NCBI GenBank assembly: GCA_944390345.1 | Contig: CALXPP010000015.1 | Location: forward strand, 1 to 39,437 | Origin: an uncultured Clostridia bacterium | GTDB lineage: Bacteria; Bacillota; Clostridia; TANB77; CAG-508 | Direction: 5' to 3' | DNA: 39,437 bases | In this document: positions 17,714-26,183 of the stretch, piece by piece | How the letters are laid out: each line of letters begins with the position of its first letter | Position numbering within the stretch: the first letter of the stretch is position 1 | The notes under the pieces: generated by a model | Seen by the model: only the letters and a program-made list of their open reading frames with translations | Databases searched by the model: none | Told to the model about the DNA's origin: nothing | Program-made: the position numbers and the translations under genes

Positions 17714-17742
17714 TTTTTATACTATATTCCATTTTTTGTCAA
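17714..17742 (-). promoter_or_regulatory. Promoter for the TM2-domain gene
   Basis: On the minus strand TTGACA (17742-17737) is followed after 15 bases by TATAAA, or after 17 bases by TAAAAA. It lies about 40 bases before the ATG. Confidence 0.6.
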
Positions 17743-17784
17743 CATTTTTGATTAATGTTACAAAAATGACATAATCAACTGAAT

Positions 17785-18063
17785 TTAATTTTCAACTAAA
17801 ATATTAGTTTCTATCGCTCCCGGCTCGGCAACATTTTCTAAACCTGCTTCATAGTCTGGATTTCTCATATAAAATTCATATTCGGCTTGATCTTCTGTAG
17901 TTTTTACTAATTCTCCATTAGAATTATAAATATAATATTGTCCTTCTGCTTCATTATAAAAAGATGTCTGTGTTTCATTTTCATCTTTTCTACTATTAAA
18001 AATTACAATCGCAATTATTAATAGTACTATTATAATAACTAAAACTCCTATTTTTTTCTTCAT
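17785..18063 (-). CDS. Small membrane-anchored extracytoplasmic protein, unrecognised
   Basis: This 92-aa protein has three lysines and then a hydrophobic helix at residues 6-22, so it is a signal anchor or uncleaved signal peptide. The outer part is acidic, rich in Glu, Tyr and Asn (FYNEAEGQYYIYNSNGELVK), with no cysteine and no domain I know. AGGTGAAGT before the ATG overlaps the end of the upstream LRR gene, whose stop is only three bases away, so the two were translationally coupled. With that partner decayed, its present use is unclear. Confidence 0.6.
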   Translation of the reverse strand: MKKKIGVLVIIIVLLIIAIVIFNSRKDENETQTSFYNEAEGQYYIYNSNGELVKTTEDQAEYEFYMRNPDYEAGLENVAEPGAIETNILVEN

Positions 18064-18066
18064 ACT

Positions 18067-18690
18067 TCACCTATATTTTGGAACATCTAATACACTCCAA
18101 CTTGGACTTACATTTAATTTATCGTATATTCCAGTTAATCCTGTATTAGATAAATATAAACTATTTAGAGAACCATTAACATGTAAGTTTTTAAATATAT
18201 CTATAAAACTGTCTTTTACAACTCCTGTACCCACATTAATAAATTCATCTATTGCAAAATTATTTCCACTTAAATTTAATATACTTAAATTTTTTAGATT
18301 TGATAATCCATCTAATCCTAAACTTATTTGATTATTTTGTAAATATAAACTCTTCAAATTTGTACAAGCTACAATATCACTAATATTTGTAACATATGAA
18401 TTTTGTATAATTAGCTCCTCAAGATTAACAAAAATTGTGAATTAAAAATTTCAAATCTATTTAACATAGGCACTAGTTTTGAAAGATCGAATTTATCTGT
18501 ATTAATTGAAATATATCTTAATGCATTTAATGAGTTTAATATTTCGACATTATTGTAATATTCTTACAATTCTTCTATTTCTACTAAAGTTTATTTAAAT
18601 TGTAATTACTATCTTTCAATAAAACTATTATCTCTTTATTTGAATTATATTTAGAAAATATAGATGAAAAAGATAAAAATGAACTAAAGA
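18067..18690 (-). pseudogene. Decayed leucine-rich-repeat protein gene
   Basis: The 3' part (18067-18441) is open and encodes leucine-rich repeats such as LKSLYLQNNQIS, LKNLSILNLSGNNF and LNSLYLSNTGLTGI. It is broken at a TAA (18442-18444). A second frame then continues the same repeat style (VEILNSLNALRYISINTDK, 18430-18560). Further upstream a TAA and TAGs interrupt weak repeat-like sequence to about 18690. No start codon or ribosome site fits. The remaining open part could be counted from a TTG at 18357, but that TTG lies within the repeat. I read it as a pseudogene with one frameshift and several stops. The original product was probably a cell-surface LRR protein. Confidence 0.7.
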
Positions 18691-18722
18691 AAATGTCTAA
18701 AGATTCATTTATAATTTAATAC

Positions 18723-18765
18723 AAAAAAGCACATATCAATTTTAATATTAATATGTGCTTTTTTT
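18723..18765. terminator. Terminator after adhE
   Basis: A perfect 14-bp stem, AAAAAAGCACATAT with ATATGTGCTTTTTT, has T-runs on both strands. It lies 36 bases past the adhE stop. Confidence 0.88.
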
Positions 18766-18800
18766 ATTATTTTATTCTATTTTTAGAAATATCACAAATA

Positions 18801-21410
18801 TTAGTATAATGGATTTCCATAGTAAGCATCTAATAGAAGCTGTTTAATTTCAGAAACTAATGGTACTCTAGGGTTAACTGTAGTACATTGATCTGAAAAA
18901 GCTTTATCAGCTAAACTATCTACTTTAGCTAAAAATTCTGCTTCATCTATTCCACATTCTTTAAGTGATTGTGGCTCTCCAACTTTAGTACTTAAATCTT
19001 TTATAGCAAGTACTAAAGCTTTAACGCCCTCCTCTGTAGAATCAAATTCTAATCCAAGTCTTTTTGCTATATTTGCTAATTTTTCATCAGCAATATAATG
19101 CTCATATTTTGGCCAAGATACAAATTTTGTTGGTGCTGTACCATTATATTTCATTACATAAGGTAACATTATTGAATTTGCTCTACCATGTGGTATATGG
19201 AACTCTGCTCCTAGTTTATGAGCAATTGAGTGGTTAACACCTAAGAATGCATTTGTAAATGACATACCAGCTATACAACTTGCATTATGCATTTTTTCTC
19301 TTGCTACTTTGCAATCTTCTCCTTTATATGATTCCTCTAAATAATCAAATACTATTTCTATAGCTTTTTCAGATAAGCCGTCTGTATAATCAGATGCCAT
19401 TACTGAAATATAAGCTTCTAAAGCATGTGTTAAAACATCCATACCTGTATCTGCAACTAATTTTGGTGGCAATGTCATAACTAAATCTGGGTCTACTATA
19501 GCAACATCTGGAGTTAACTCATAATCTGCCAATGGATATTTCATATTTCTCTTTTTATCTGTAATAACAGCAAAAGATGTTACTTCTGAACCTGTTCCTG
19601 AAGTTGTTGGAATTGCAATCATTTTACATTTTTTCCCAAGCTTAGGAAATTTATAAGTTCTTTTTCTTATATCCATAAACTTAAGTTTTAAGCCCTCTGG
19701 GTCAGCATCTGGATGCTCATAGAATAGCCACATACCTTTAGCAGCATCTATTGCACTACCTCCACCAAGAGCTATTATTGCATCTGGTTCAAAGTTTTTC
19801 ATTGCTTCTACACCTTTATTAATTGTATCAAAAGAAGGATCTGGCTCTACTTCAGAAAATATTTCTGAATGAGCATATTGTTCTCTTTTTCTTAAGTGAT
19901 ATAAAATTTTATCTACATATCCAAATTTTACCATTGACTGATCTGTTACTATAAATACTCTTGATATATTTGGCATTTTTTCTAAATAACTAATTGAACC
20001 TGCTTCAAAATAAATTTTTTCTGGAACTTTAAACCATTGCATATTAACCCTCCTTTTAGCAACTCTTTTTAAATTTATTAAGTTTACTGATGACACATTT
20101 GCTGTTGTTGAATTTCCACCAAAAGTACCACATCCTAGAGTAAGTGATGGCATATTAGTATTGTATATATCTCCAATAGCGCCATGTGTTGAAGGTGAAT
20201 TTACAATAATTCTTCCTGTTTTTACTGTTTTTGAAAATTCTAATATTGTTTGTTTATCTTCAGAGTGAATAACTGCTGAATGTCCCATACCTGCATATCT
20301 AATTAATTTATCTGCTAAGGCAATTCCTTCCTCTTTTCCATCTACTACATAATAAGCTAATACTGGGCTTAACTTTTCTTTTGAAAATGGATATTCATCT
20401 CCTACTCCATTTTCTGCAACTACTATTACTTTTGTGTTTTCTGGTACTTCAAAACCAGACCACTCAGCAATAGTTTTTGGACTTTGACCTGCTATTTCTC
20501 CTCTTAGTTTATTACTTTTCTCTGTGTCAAACATTCTTGTTTTTAATTTTTCTCTTTCATCTTCGTTTACAAAATAACAGCTCGCTTCCTTCATTAATTT
20601 TTCAAATTCTGGTGCAATTTCTTTATCTACAATAACAGCTTGCTCTGATGCACAAATCATTCCATTATCAAAAGATTTTGACATTACTAAATCTGTTACT
20701 GAAGTTCTTAAGTTTGCTGTTTTATCTATATAGCAAGGAACATTTCCTGGTCCAACTCCTAAAGCTGGCTTTCCAGATGAATATGCTGATTTTACCATAC
20801 CAGAACCACCTGTTGCTAAGATTAAATCTACATCTGGATGATGCATAAGCAAAGTAGTAGCTGTAACTGATGGTTTATCTATCCACAATATGCAGTCTTC
20901 TGGTGCTCCTTCTGAAATAGCTGCCTCTCTCAAGATTTCTGCTGTTCTTGTACTAGATTTTTGTGCTGATGGATGAAATCCAAATACTATAACATTTCTA
21001 GTCTTTGCTGAAATAAGTGACTTAAACATTACTGTTGAAGTTGGGTTTGTAACTGGTGTTACTCCTGCTATTACTCCTACTGGTTCTGCTATTAAAGAAT
21101 ATCCCTCTTCTTCATTTTTTGAGATAACACCAGCAGTTTTTTCATGTTTTATACTGTGATATACATATTCTGATGCAAACATATTTTTAGTAATTTTATC
21201 CTCGTAAATTCCTCTACCAGTCTCTTCTACTGCAAGTTTTGCAAGTTCCATATGATGATCTAAAGCTGCCATTGACATTTTCTTTACAATTCTGTCTACT
21301 TGCTCTTGATCTAGTTTCTTGTATTCTTCTGAAGCTTTTCTTGCTCTTGCTACTAAGCTGTTTACCATATCTTCAGCTTCTTTTCTTTCTTTTTCATCTA
21401 CCTCTGCCAT
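18801..21410 (-). CDS. adhE: Bifunctional acetaldehyde-CoA/alcohol dehydrogenase
   Basis: AdhE reduces acetyl-CoA to acetaldehyde and then ethanol using two NADH, regenerating NAD+ during fermentation. The 869-aa protein has an N-terminal aldehyde dehydrogenase (about 1-440) with catalytic Cys253 in [13 protein letters not shown] and the nucleotide-site GVGPGN. A linker leads to an iron-dependent alcohol dehydrogenase (about 455-869) with [10 protein letters not shown] and the metal ligands in [32 protein letters not shown]. Such proteins form spirosomes. AGGAGGATATAA supports the start. It is a single-gene unit with its own promoter, and indicates fermentative metabolism. Confidence 0.97.
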   Translation of the reverse strand: MAEVDEKERKEAEDMVNSLVARARKASEEYKKLDQEQVDRIVKKMSMAALDHHMELAKLAVEETGRGIYEDKITKNMFASEYVYHSIKHEKTAGVISKNEEEGYSLIAEPVGVIAGVTPVTNPTSTVMFKSLISAKTRNVIVFGFHPSAQKSSTRTAEILREAAISEGAPEDCILWIDKPSVTATTLLMHHPDVDLILATGGSGMVKSAYSSGKPALGVGPGNVPCYIDKTANLRTSVTDLVMSKSFDNGMICASEQAVIVDKEIAPEFEKLMKEASCYFVNEDEREKLKTRMFDTEKSNKLRGEIAGQSPKTIAEWSGFEVPENTKVIVVAENGVGDEYPFSKEKLSPVLAYYVVDGKEEGIALADKLIRYAGMGHSAVIHSEDKQTILEFSKTVKTGRIIVNSPSTHGAIGDIYNTNMPSLTLGCGTFGGNSTTANVSSVNLINLKRVAKRRVNMQWFKVPEKIYFEAGSISYLEKMPNISRVFIVTDQSMVKFGYVDKILYHLRKREQYAHSEIFSEVEPDPSFDTINKGVEAMKNFEPDAIIALGGGSAIDAAKGMWLFYEHPDADPEGLKLKFMDIRKRTYKFPKLGKKCKMIAIPTTSGTGSEVTSFAVITDKKRNMKYPLADYELTPDVAIVDPDLVMTLPPKLVADTGMDVLTHALEAYISVMASDYTDGLSEKAIEIVFDYLEESYKGEDCKVAREKMHNASCIAGMSFTNAFLGVNHSIAHKLGAEFHIPHGRANSIMLPYVMKYNGTAPTKFVSWPKYEHYIADEKLANIAKRLGLEFDSTEEGVKALVLAIKDLSTKVGEPQSLKECGIDEAEFLAKVDSLADKAFSDQCTTVNPRVPLVSEIKQLLLDAYYGNPLY

Positions 21411-21445
21411 TTATATCCTCCTCATTTTTTTAGTTTCTAATTTAT

Positions 21446-21474
21446 AGTATATCTATAATTTAGCTTTTATTCAA
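21446..21474 (-). promoter_or_regulatory. adhE promoter with overlapping palindrome
   Basis: On the minus strand TTGAAT (21474-21469) and TATACT (21451-21446) have a 17-base spacer. An imperfect palindrome, AGCTTATT-G-AATAAAAGCT, covers the -35 box and could be an operator. It does not match the usual Rex consensus TTGTTAAnnnnTTAACAA. Confidence 0.6.
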
Positions 21475-21540
21475 TAAGCTTATTTAAAAATTTTTATTTT
21501 TTTTTGAATATTTTTTACAAATTTTAATTTTACTTTAATT

Positions 21541-23070
21541 TTATTTTTCTATTTCTGCTAAATTCTTCTCTTCTAATGCTTTTAAAACTCCGTCAATTTT
21601 TGAAACTCTTACATTTATTCCTTTATTTTCTCGTACAATAAATTTTCGATTACAATATTCCATTATTCTTTCTTTAGCTTTTATTTGTGATGCAAGTATT
21701 ATATCAAATTCTATATTTTCTTTATTATTGTACCCCAAAACTCCTACTGCATCCTTTCTTGCATCAAATCGCCTCCTTATCCTATCTAATACTCTAAGTC
21801 CTGCTCTTTCGCCTAACTCTTTTGGAAACTCCACTTTTAAAAAATCTTTTTCTTCTTCATTTATAAGTTTTTCTGTTTCTGAATCAAAAAATGTGTTTAC
21901 AAAAATTCTTGAAACTTTTTTATACATTTTTTCGTCCATTTTTGCCATTGGTATAGTTTCACCTTCCATATTGCAAAAATAAGAACCATATTTTGATATT
22001 CCACCTTCCATATATCTTTCTGCATCATTTTCTTCAGCAAAAATTTGAAGATTTCTTAGCCAGCTATTTACTACTTCTGGAGGTTTATTTGTAAATATAA
22101 ATATTTTTGGATTTCTCTTTTCTTGCTGACTATATTTTTTTAATTTTTCAAACAATATTTTTATTTTTTCTTTTGGAATAAAATCAAAAATATCTCCTTT
22201 TTCACCACTATATATGTGCAAAAATACAGGAAGTACATTTTCTTTTGCTAGATTTATATTAGATAAATCTTCTAAAAGTTTGTCAAATTCCAAGCAAATA
22301 CCATCTTTTAAATCTATTGGCTTTAAATATTCTTCTCTTTCTCTTTTTTCTTTTTCTAATACTTCTTTTTTTCTCTTTTCATTTTCTAAAATTATTCTTT
22401 TTTCTAATTCTTTTCTCTGCTTTTCTTCTTGTTCTTTTTTAGTTTTTTCTGTTTCTAAAATTTCTAATCTAGATTCTATTTGTATTTCTGTTTCTTTTAA
22501 ACCTTCTAAGTATGATTTTGTTAAACTTAAACTTGCCAATTTTTTTAAGCTATAAATAGCTTCCTCTAAAGTAATACTTTTGCAATCCTCTTCTAAAAAA
22601 CTCAGCATATCTTGTAGAGCTTCCTTTGGTGCTTCTCTATTAATTTTTGAAAATTTTGAATAAGTTTCTTTTAATCTTTTGGTTGCTTTGGTTTTTAAAA
22701 AACTTTCTATAGTTTTTCTATGTTTATAAAAAGTTTCTATTTCTTTTTCATCTAAAAGCTCTATAGATATATCTATAAATGGATATTCACTTTGCAATTT
22801 TTTAAATCTTTCTTCTTTTTCTGCTAAGTTTGTTTCTTTTACTTTAGCTTGTATGTACTTATATATTTCTTCACACATTTTTATTGGCATAGCTTCTTCA
22901 TTATTTTCTTTTTCTAAAATTGTGCTTAAAACTTGGCTTATACATTTCTTAGTGCTTTCTAAAGATTTTATTGAATTTATTTTATTAATATCTCCCATAA
23001 AAGCTGTTTCAAGTGATATTGGAAATAATAGTCCTTTTATTTGCTCTATACTTCTATTCATAAATTTCAA
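21541..23070 (-). CDS. Unrecognised coiled-coil protein with weak HAD-like C-terminal half
   Basis: I do not recognise this 509-aa soluble protein. Residues 1-190 are mixed helical; about 190-250 form a highly charged Glu/Lys coiled coil. The C-terminal part (about 275-509) contains VFLHIYSGEKGD, KIFIFTNKPPEVVNSWL and MEGGISKYGSYFCNMEGE. The TNKP and GGISKYGSYFC pieces recall Cof-type HAD phosphatases, but the motif I aspartates are absent, so any HAD domain would be inactive (inference). The start may be Met4, since the two ATGs lie close together. It overlaps the upstream GT-C gene by 17 bases and is cotranscribed with it, pointing to a joint role. Confidence 0.75.
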   Translation of the reverse strand: MKFMNRSIEQIKGLLFPISLETAFMGDINKINSIKSLESTKKCISQVLSTILEKENNEEAMPIKMCEEIYKYIQAKVKETNLAEKEERFKKLQSEYPFIDISIELLDEKEIETFYKHRKTIESFLKTKATKRLKETYSKFSKINREAPKEALQDMLSFLEEDCKSITLEEAIYSLKKLASLSLTKSYLEGLKETEIQIESRLEILETEKTKKEQEEKQRKELEKRIILENEKRKKEVLEKEKREREEYLKPIDLKDGICLEFDKLLEDLSNINLAKENVLPVFLHIYSGEKGDIFDFIPKEKIKILFEKLKKYSQQEKRNPKIFIFTNKPPEVVNSWLRNLQIFAEENDAERYMEGGISKYGSYFCNMEGETIPMAKMDEKMYKKVSRIFVNTFFDSETEKLINEEEKDFLKVEFPKELGERAGLRVLDRIRRRFDARKDAVGVLGYNNKENIEFDIILASQIKAKERIMEYCNRKFIVRENKGINVRVSKIDGVLKALEEKNLAEIEK

Positions 23071-24484
23071 AACCTCCTATATCCCAAGTTTTTTCTAAAT
23101 TTGTTATTATATAATTTCTTAAATTTAAAGATATTTGCCAATAAATATTTTTATCAATTAAATATTTGGTATTTTCTGAATTTTTTACTTTTTCTATTAA
23201 CTTACTTTCTCCGTTTTTTCCTAAATTTCCAACAAAAGCCAAGTCAAAATCCCCATTGTTTATATTTAAAGGTATCATATATAAGGCTGCTTTTTCTGAA
23301 ATAATAACTACTCTATTTTCTTTTTTACCTTCTTCTAGAATATAATTATCTACTAGCTCTATTTTTTCTTGTAACTTTTGTTCCATAAAGCCACCAAAAT
23401 AATTAGAAATTTTATCCACAATTAGACTATCTCTTTCTAATTTAAATACACCACTTATTCCATAAATGTTCATACATATTAAAACAACTATATTTATATA
23501 TGATAAGATTTTTGAATTTACTTTAATTTCTTTATTTAGTATTACTATTAGCATTACTAGATTTAATATAATAGCAAAACTTGTGTGATACATATTTAAA
23601 ATAGGAAAAGCCGTTAAATTTAGAAAAAATGAAAAGATTACTAAATTTTTTTCCTCTTGTGTAGTTAATTTTTTCTTTTTTATAAAAGAAATGTATAAAA
23701 AATATATTAATGCACTTGACAAAAAATATATTAATATTAAAATTTCAGTTCCTTCTGCTATAGCAAAATTTTTACTAGCAAAATCTCCCATTCCTAAAAA
23801 AACATAATCTATAAATTCTATAAAATTTCCTTTTAAACTCATTACTAAGCTAGATGCTAATAGTAAAATAAAAAATACTAAAAGCTCCTTTGCTGTTTGC
23901 TTTAAATTTTCTAGAATTCCATCTTTAGAAAGCATATTTAAAAAAGCAATAGCTACTATATAATATACTCCAATATTTTGCTTTGTAAAAAATACTATAA
24001 ACATAAAAGTTCCTTGCAAAATTATATTTTTAAATGATTTTTCTCTTTTATATATAATGCTACCCAATATATAAAAGGCTATTGCAAGCACATTGTAATT
24101 TGCTCCTACTTTTATGAAAGAACTTAGCATTGTTAGAAGTAGTAAAACTGTAAATATAGAAAATTCTTTAGATATCTTTAGTTTTCTTAATGTTAAATAA
24201 ATTGAAATAAATAAAAATATAAATATAAGCACATTATAAATTCTAAATATCAAAATATTTTTACCGAAAATTTCTAAAAAAAGCTCTCCTAATACAAAAA
24301 ATATAGGTGTTACTATCACATTAAAATCTTTATATATTGTGTATCCATTTAGCATTTTTATTAAGCTTTGAAAATTAATAATTTCATCCCCTGAATCTAT
24401 ATTTACAAAGAACGAAAATAAAAAAATAGGAATTATAAGTAAAATACAAAAAAATATATTCTTTTTACTTAGTATTTCTTTCAT
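23054..24484 (-). CDS. Multipass membrane protein, probable GT-C type glycosyltransferase
   Basis: This 476-aa protein has about eleven hydrophobic helices and a C-terminal soluble part of about 110 residues. After the first helix the outer loop carries VNIDSGDEIINF, with an acidic pair in the place where PMT/ArnT-like GT-C enzymes keep their catalytic aspartate. A conserved-looking FTKQNIGVYY lies further on. Such enzymes transfer sugars from polyprenyl-phosphate donors at the outer face. The family assignment rests on topology and the acidic loop, so substrate and even enzyme class are open. A strong promoter lies upstream, and the coiled-coil gene overlaps its 3' end. Confidence 0.7.
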   Translation of the reverse strand: MKEILSKKNIFFCILLIIPIFLFSFFVNIDSGDEIINFQSLIKMLNGYTIYKDFNVIVTPIFFVLGELFLEIFGKNILIFRIYNVLIFIFLFISIYLTLRKLKISKEFSIFTVLLLLTMLSSFIKVGANYNVLAIAFYILGSIIYKREKSFKNIILQGTFMFIVFFTKQNIGVYYIVAIAFLNMLSKDGILENLKQTAKELLVFFILLLASSLVMSLKGNFIEFIDYVFLGMGDFASKNFAIAEGTEILILIYFLSSALIYFLYISFIKKKKLTTQEEKNLVIFSFFLNLTAFPILNMYHTSFAIILNLVMLIVILNKEIKVNSKILSYINIVVLICMNIYGISGVFKLERDSLIVDKISNYFGGFMEQKLQEKIELVDNYILEEGKKENRVVIISEKAALYMIPLNINNGDFDLAFVGNLGKNGESKLIEKVKNSENTKYLIDKNIYWQISLNLRNYIITNLEKTWDIGGFEIYE

Positions 24485-24529
24485 TTTACTTTTTTCTCCC
24501 TACTTCTTTAATAAAATTAATTTTTATTT

Positions 24530-24559
24530 ATTATATATCTATGATAATTTTTTTGTCAA
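24530..24559 (-). promoter_or_regulatory. Promoter for the GT-C and coiled-coil genes
   Basis: On the minus strand TTGACA (24559-24554) and TATAAT (24535-24530) have an 18-base spacer, 46 bases before the ATG. GTAGGGAG precedes the start codon. Confidence 0.8.
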
Positions 24560-24575
24560 TTATGGCATATTACAA

Positions 24576-24610
24576 AAAGAAAAAAGTCTGATGTGTAACT
24601 CATCAGACTT
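24576..24610 (-). terminator. Terminator ending the possible RNA segment
   Basis: A 10-bp perfect stem, AAGTCTGATG with CATCAGACTT, has loop AGTTACA and is followed on the minus strand by TTTTTTCTTTTT. Confidence 0.85.
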
Positions 24611-24735
24611 CGAAAACTCAGAACTCTTAGCTTTTTCCCTTATTTTAAATTCCTAATTAATGAATTCTGTAAAAATCTGGAACTCTGCTTTAAACTCTCC
24701 AGATCCTTCTTTGTGTTTTAGGGATAGTTGCTACA
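24611..24735 (-). other. Possible structured RNA, unclassified
   Basis: This segment has no open frame and lies between two terminators. On the minus strand it can form a closing stem TCCCT with AGGGA. Inside it lie a 7-bp hairpin (ATCTGGA with TCCAGAT) and a 6-bp hairpin (GAATTC with GAATTT), and the terminator hairpin at 24584-24610 follows. It does not match a T-box, SAM, c-di-GMP or glycine riboswitch by eye. No clear promoter is seen, and it could equally be the read-through 3' region of the M23 gene or be transcribed from the plus strand. Confidence 0.35.
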
Positions 24736-24767
24736 TAAAAAAATACCAAGTCAAAACTTGGTATTTT
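24736..24767. terminator. Terminator after the M23 peptidase gene
   Basis: A stem of 11 bp, AAAATACCAAG with CTTGGTATTTT, is followed on the minus strand by seven T. The plus strand also has a T-rich tail. Confidence 0.88.
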
Positions 24768-24772
24768 AATTT

Positions 24773-25828
24773 TTACTTATATAAATAATTTTGTGGGTTT
24801 ACAGGTGTACCATTTATTCTTATTTCTAAGTGTAAATGTGGACCTGTAGAATTTCCAGTTGAACCAACTGCAGCAATTGTTTTTGAAGAATCTACTTGTT
24901 CTCCTACAGAAACATATAAACTATTACAGTGTGCATAATAAGATTGAATTCCATTACCATGATCTATAATAACTAAATTTCCATAAGAGCCTTTCCAACC
25001 TGAATATACAACTTTTCCTGCTGCGATAGGTCTAATTCCTGTTCCTTTTGAAGTTGCTATATCTAAACCTGTATGGCTACTACTTCTTACACTACTTACA
25101 CTACCAAATCTGGAACTTATCGTACCACTAACTGGTTGAGATAAAGTTAATCCGTTTAAATTTCCAGTTGCTGCAAGTGTAGTTGTACTTTGCATAGCAA
25201 ATTTTTTAGCCTTTGCTGCAGCTTCTGCTGCTTTTTTAGCTGCTTCTTCTGCCTTTCTTTTTTCTTCTGCTTCAAAAGCTGCTGTTTTTTCAGCTTTTAT
25301 TCCGTCTAAAGTTGCTAATGCTTGATTAGTATCAGCTAAATTCAATTCTGTAGTGTATTCTGCATTAATACCTAAATTTAGAGTTACTCCTTCTTTTGTA
25401 TTAGCTTTAATTTGCTCTACTATAGAATTAGCTTCTTCTTCTGTTGCAACTTCTGTTTGCTTTGTACCATCTACAGTAATAGCGAAAGTTTTATAAGTAA
25501 TAACTGATTTTTCCTCAACTGCTAATAAAATTTCTTTTTCTTTAGTTTCTTCCCCTCTATTTACTAATTTAAATTCATAACTTGGTAATTCTTTAGCATC
25601 TATAAAAGCTATATTACCTGTAGTATTGTTTACATAGTCATCAATTTTCTTTTCTAATTTATATTTATCTGTAACATATCCTACTGCTTCTCCTGCTAAT
25701 GTAACTTTGTAAGCAGGCTTATATTTAATGAATACTGTTATTAAGATAATTGCAGCTCCAACTACAACTATTTTTAGGGTTTTAAAGACTTCTTTTGTGC
25801 AATACTTCAGCCCTCTTAAAATAAATAT
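24773..25828 (-). CDS. Membrane-anchored M23 family metallopeptidase, irregular 5' end
   Basis: This is a peptidoglycan endopeptidase. The frame is open from 25828. It encodes a hydrophobic anchor (VVVGAAIILITVFI), an extracellular region with AFIDAKELPSYEFKLVNRG, an Ala/Glu/Lys-rich coiled segment and a C-terminal LytM domain. The zinc ligands are visible: His and Asp in SSHTGLDIA, and HLHLE in TGPHLHLEIRING. An internal TTG (25345) would give only 190 aa and drop the anchor. No ATG, GTG or TTG exists in frame at the 5' end. AAAGGAG at 25834-25840 is followed by GTG (25832) in another frame, which joins this one if a base is lost near 25784-25787. So it uses a rare start (ATA/ATT) or carries a frameshift. 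Confidence 0.8.
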   Translation of the reverse strand: MFILRGLKYCTKEVFKTLKIVVVGAAIILITVFIKYKPAYKVTLAGEAVGYVTDKYKLEKKIDDYVNNTTGNIAFIDAKELPSYEFKLVNRGEETKEKEILLAVEEKSVITYKTFAITVDGTKQTEVATEEEANSIVEQIKANTKEGVTLNLGINAEYTTELNLADTNQALATLDGIKAEKTAAFEAEEKRKAEEAAKKAAEAAAKAKKFAMQSTTTLAATGNLNGLTLSQPVSGTISSRFGSVSSVRSSSHTGLDIATSKGTGIRPIAAGKVVYSGWKGSYGNLVIIDHGNGIQSYYAHCNSLYVSVGEQVDSSKTIAAVGSTGNSTGPHLHLEIRINGTPVNPQNYLYK

Positions 25829-25870
25829 TCACTCTCCTTTTCTTTTATTTTTTTCTGTCACATAGGTAAT

Positions 25871-25899
25871 ATTATACACTTATTTTTTATAATTTTCAA
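25871..25899 (-). promoter_or_regulatory. Promoter for the M23 peptidase gene
   Basis: On the minus strand TTGAAA (25899-25894) and TATAAT (25876-25871) have a 17-base spacer. It lies only about 30 bases before the ribosome site at 25834-25840, so the true start must be near 25830. Confidence 0.78.
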
Positions 25900-26117
25900 A
25901 TCAAAATTTCCTTTTATTCTATAATATAAGTAGTTTATTCCAATTTATTCATTTTGGTGCTTTCCATTTTTTAGCATTTCTTTTTATTAGTCTTTTTTTC
26001 TCTCATTTTCTTTGTTTTTCTATGTGTTTGATTTTTTTATGTTTTACAAAAACACTAAAAAATTAATTTTTTAGTATATTTTATGTTTTTAATATTAATT
26101 TATTTACAACCAAAAAT
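25900..26117. other. AT-rich noncoding stretch with a perfect palindrome
   Basis: I find no gene here. The only structure is a perfect 22-bp palindrome at 26054-26075 (ACT, six A, TTAA, six T, AGT). Confidence 0.5.
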
Positions 26118-26175
26118 AAAAAAGATATATTGTGAAATAAACTCTAAAAAATTTACTTCAACTAATATCTTTTTT
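26118..26175. terminator. Possible long-loop terminator after the DUF2207 gene
   Basis: AAAAAAGATAT (26118-26128) and ATATCTTTTTT (26165-26175) can pair around a 36-base loop, with T-runs on both strands. Confidence 0.45.
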
Positions 26176-26183
26176 ATTACATA

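Noticed and set aside
18606..18719. Short plus-strand open frame ending KDKNELKKMSKDSFII
   Set aside because: It has no start codon or ribosome site, is about 37 codons long, and overlaps the decayed LRR region and adhE terminator. It may be chance in AT-rich DNA.
21411..21540. Rex operator before adhE
   Set aside because: No TTGTTAAnnnnTTAACAA-like site is present; only an AT-rich imperfect palindrome.
24584..24610. CTGATGAG on the minus strand, like a hammerhead ribozyme core
   Set aside because: The stem that follows pairs CTGATG with CATCAG itself, and no GAAA follows the second stem in the needed place. It is a terminator.
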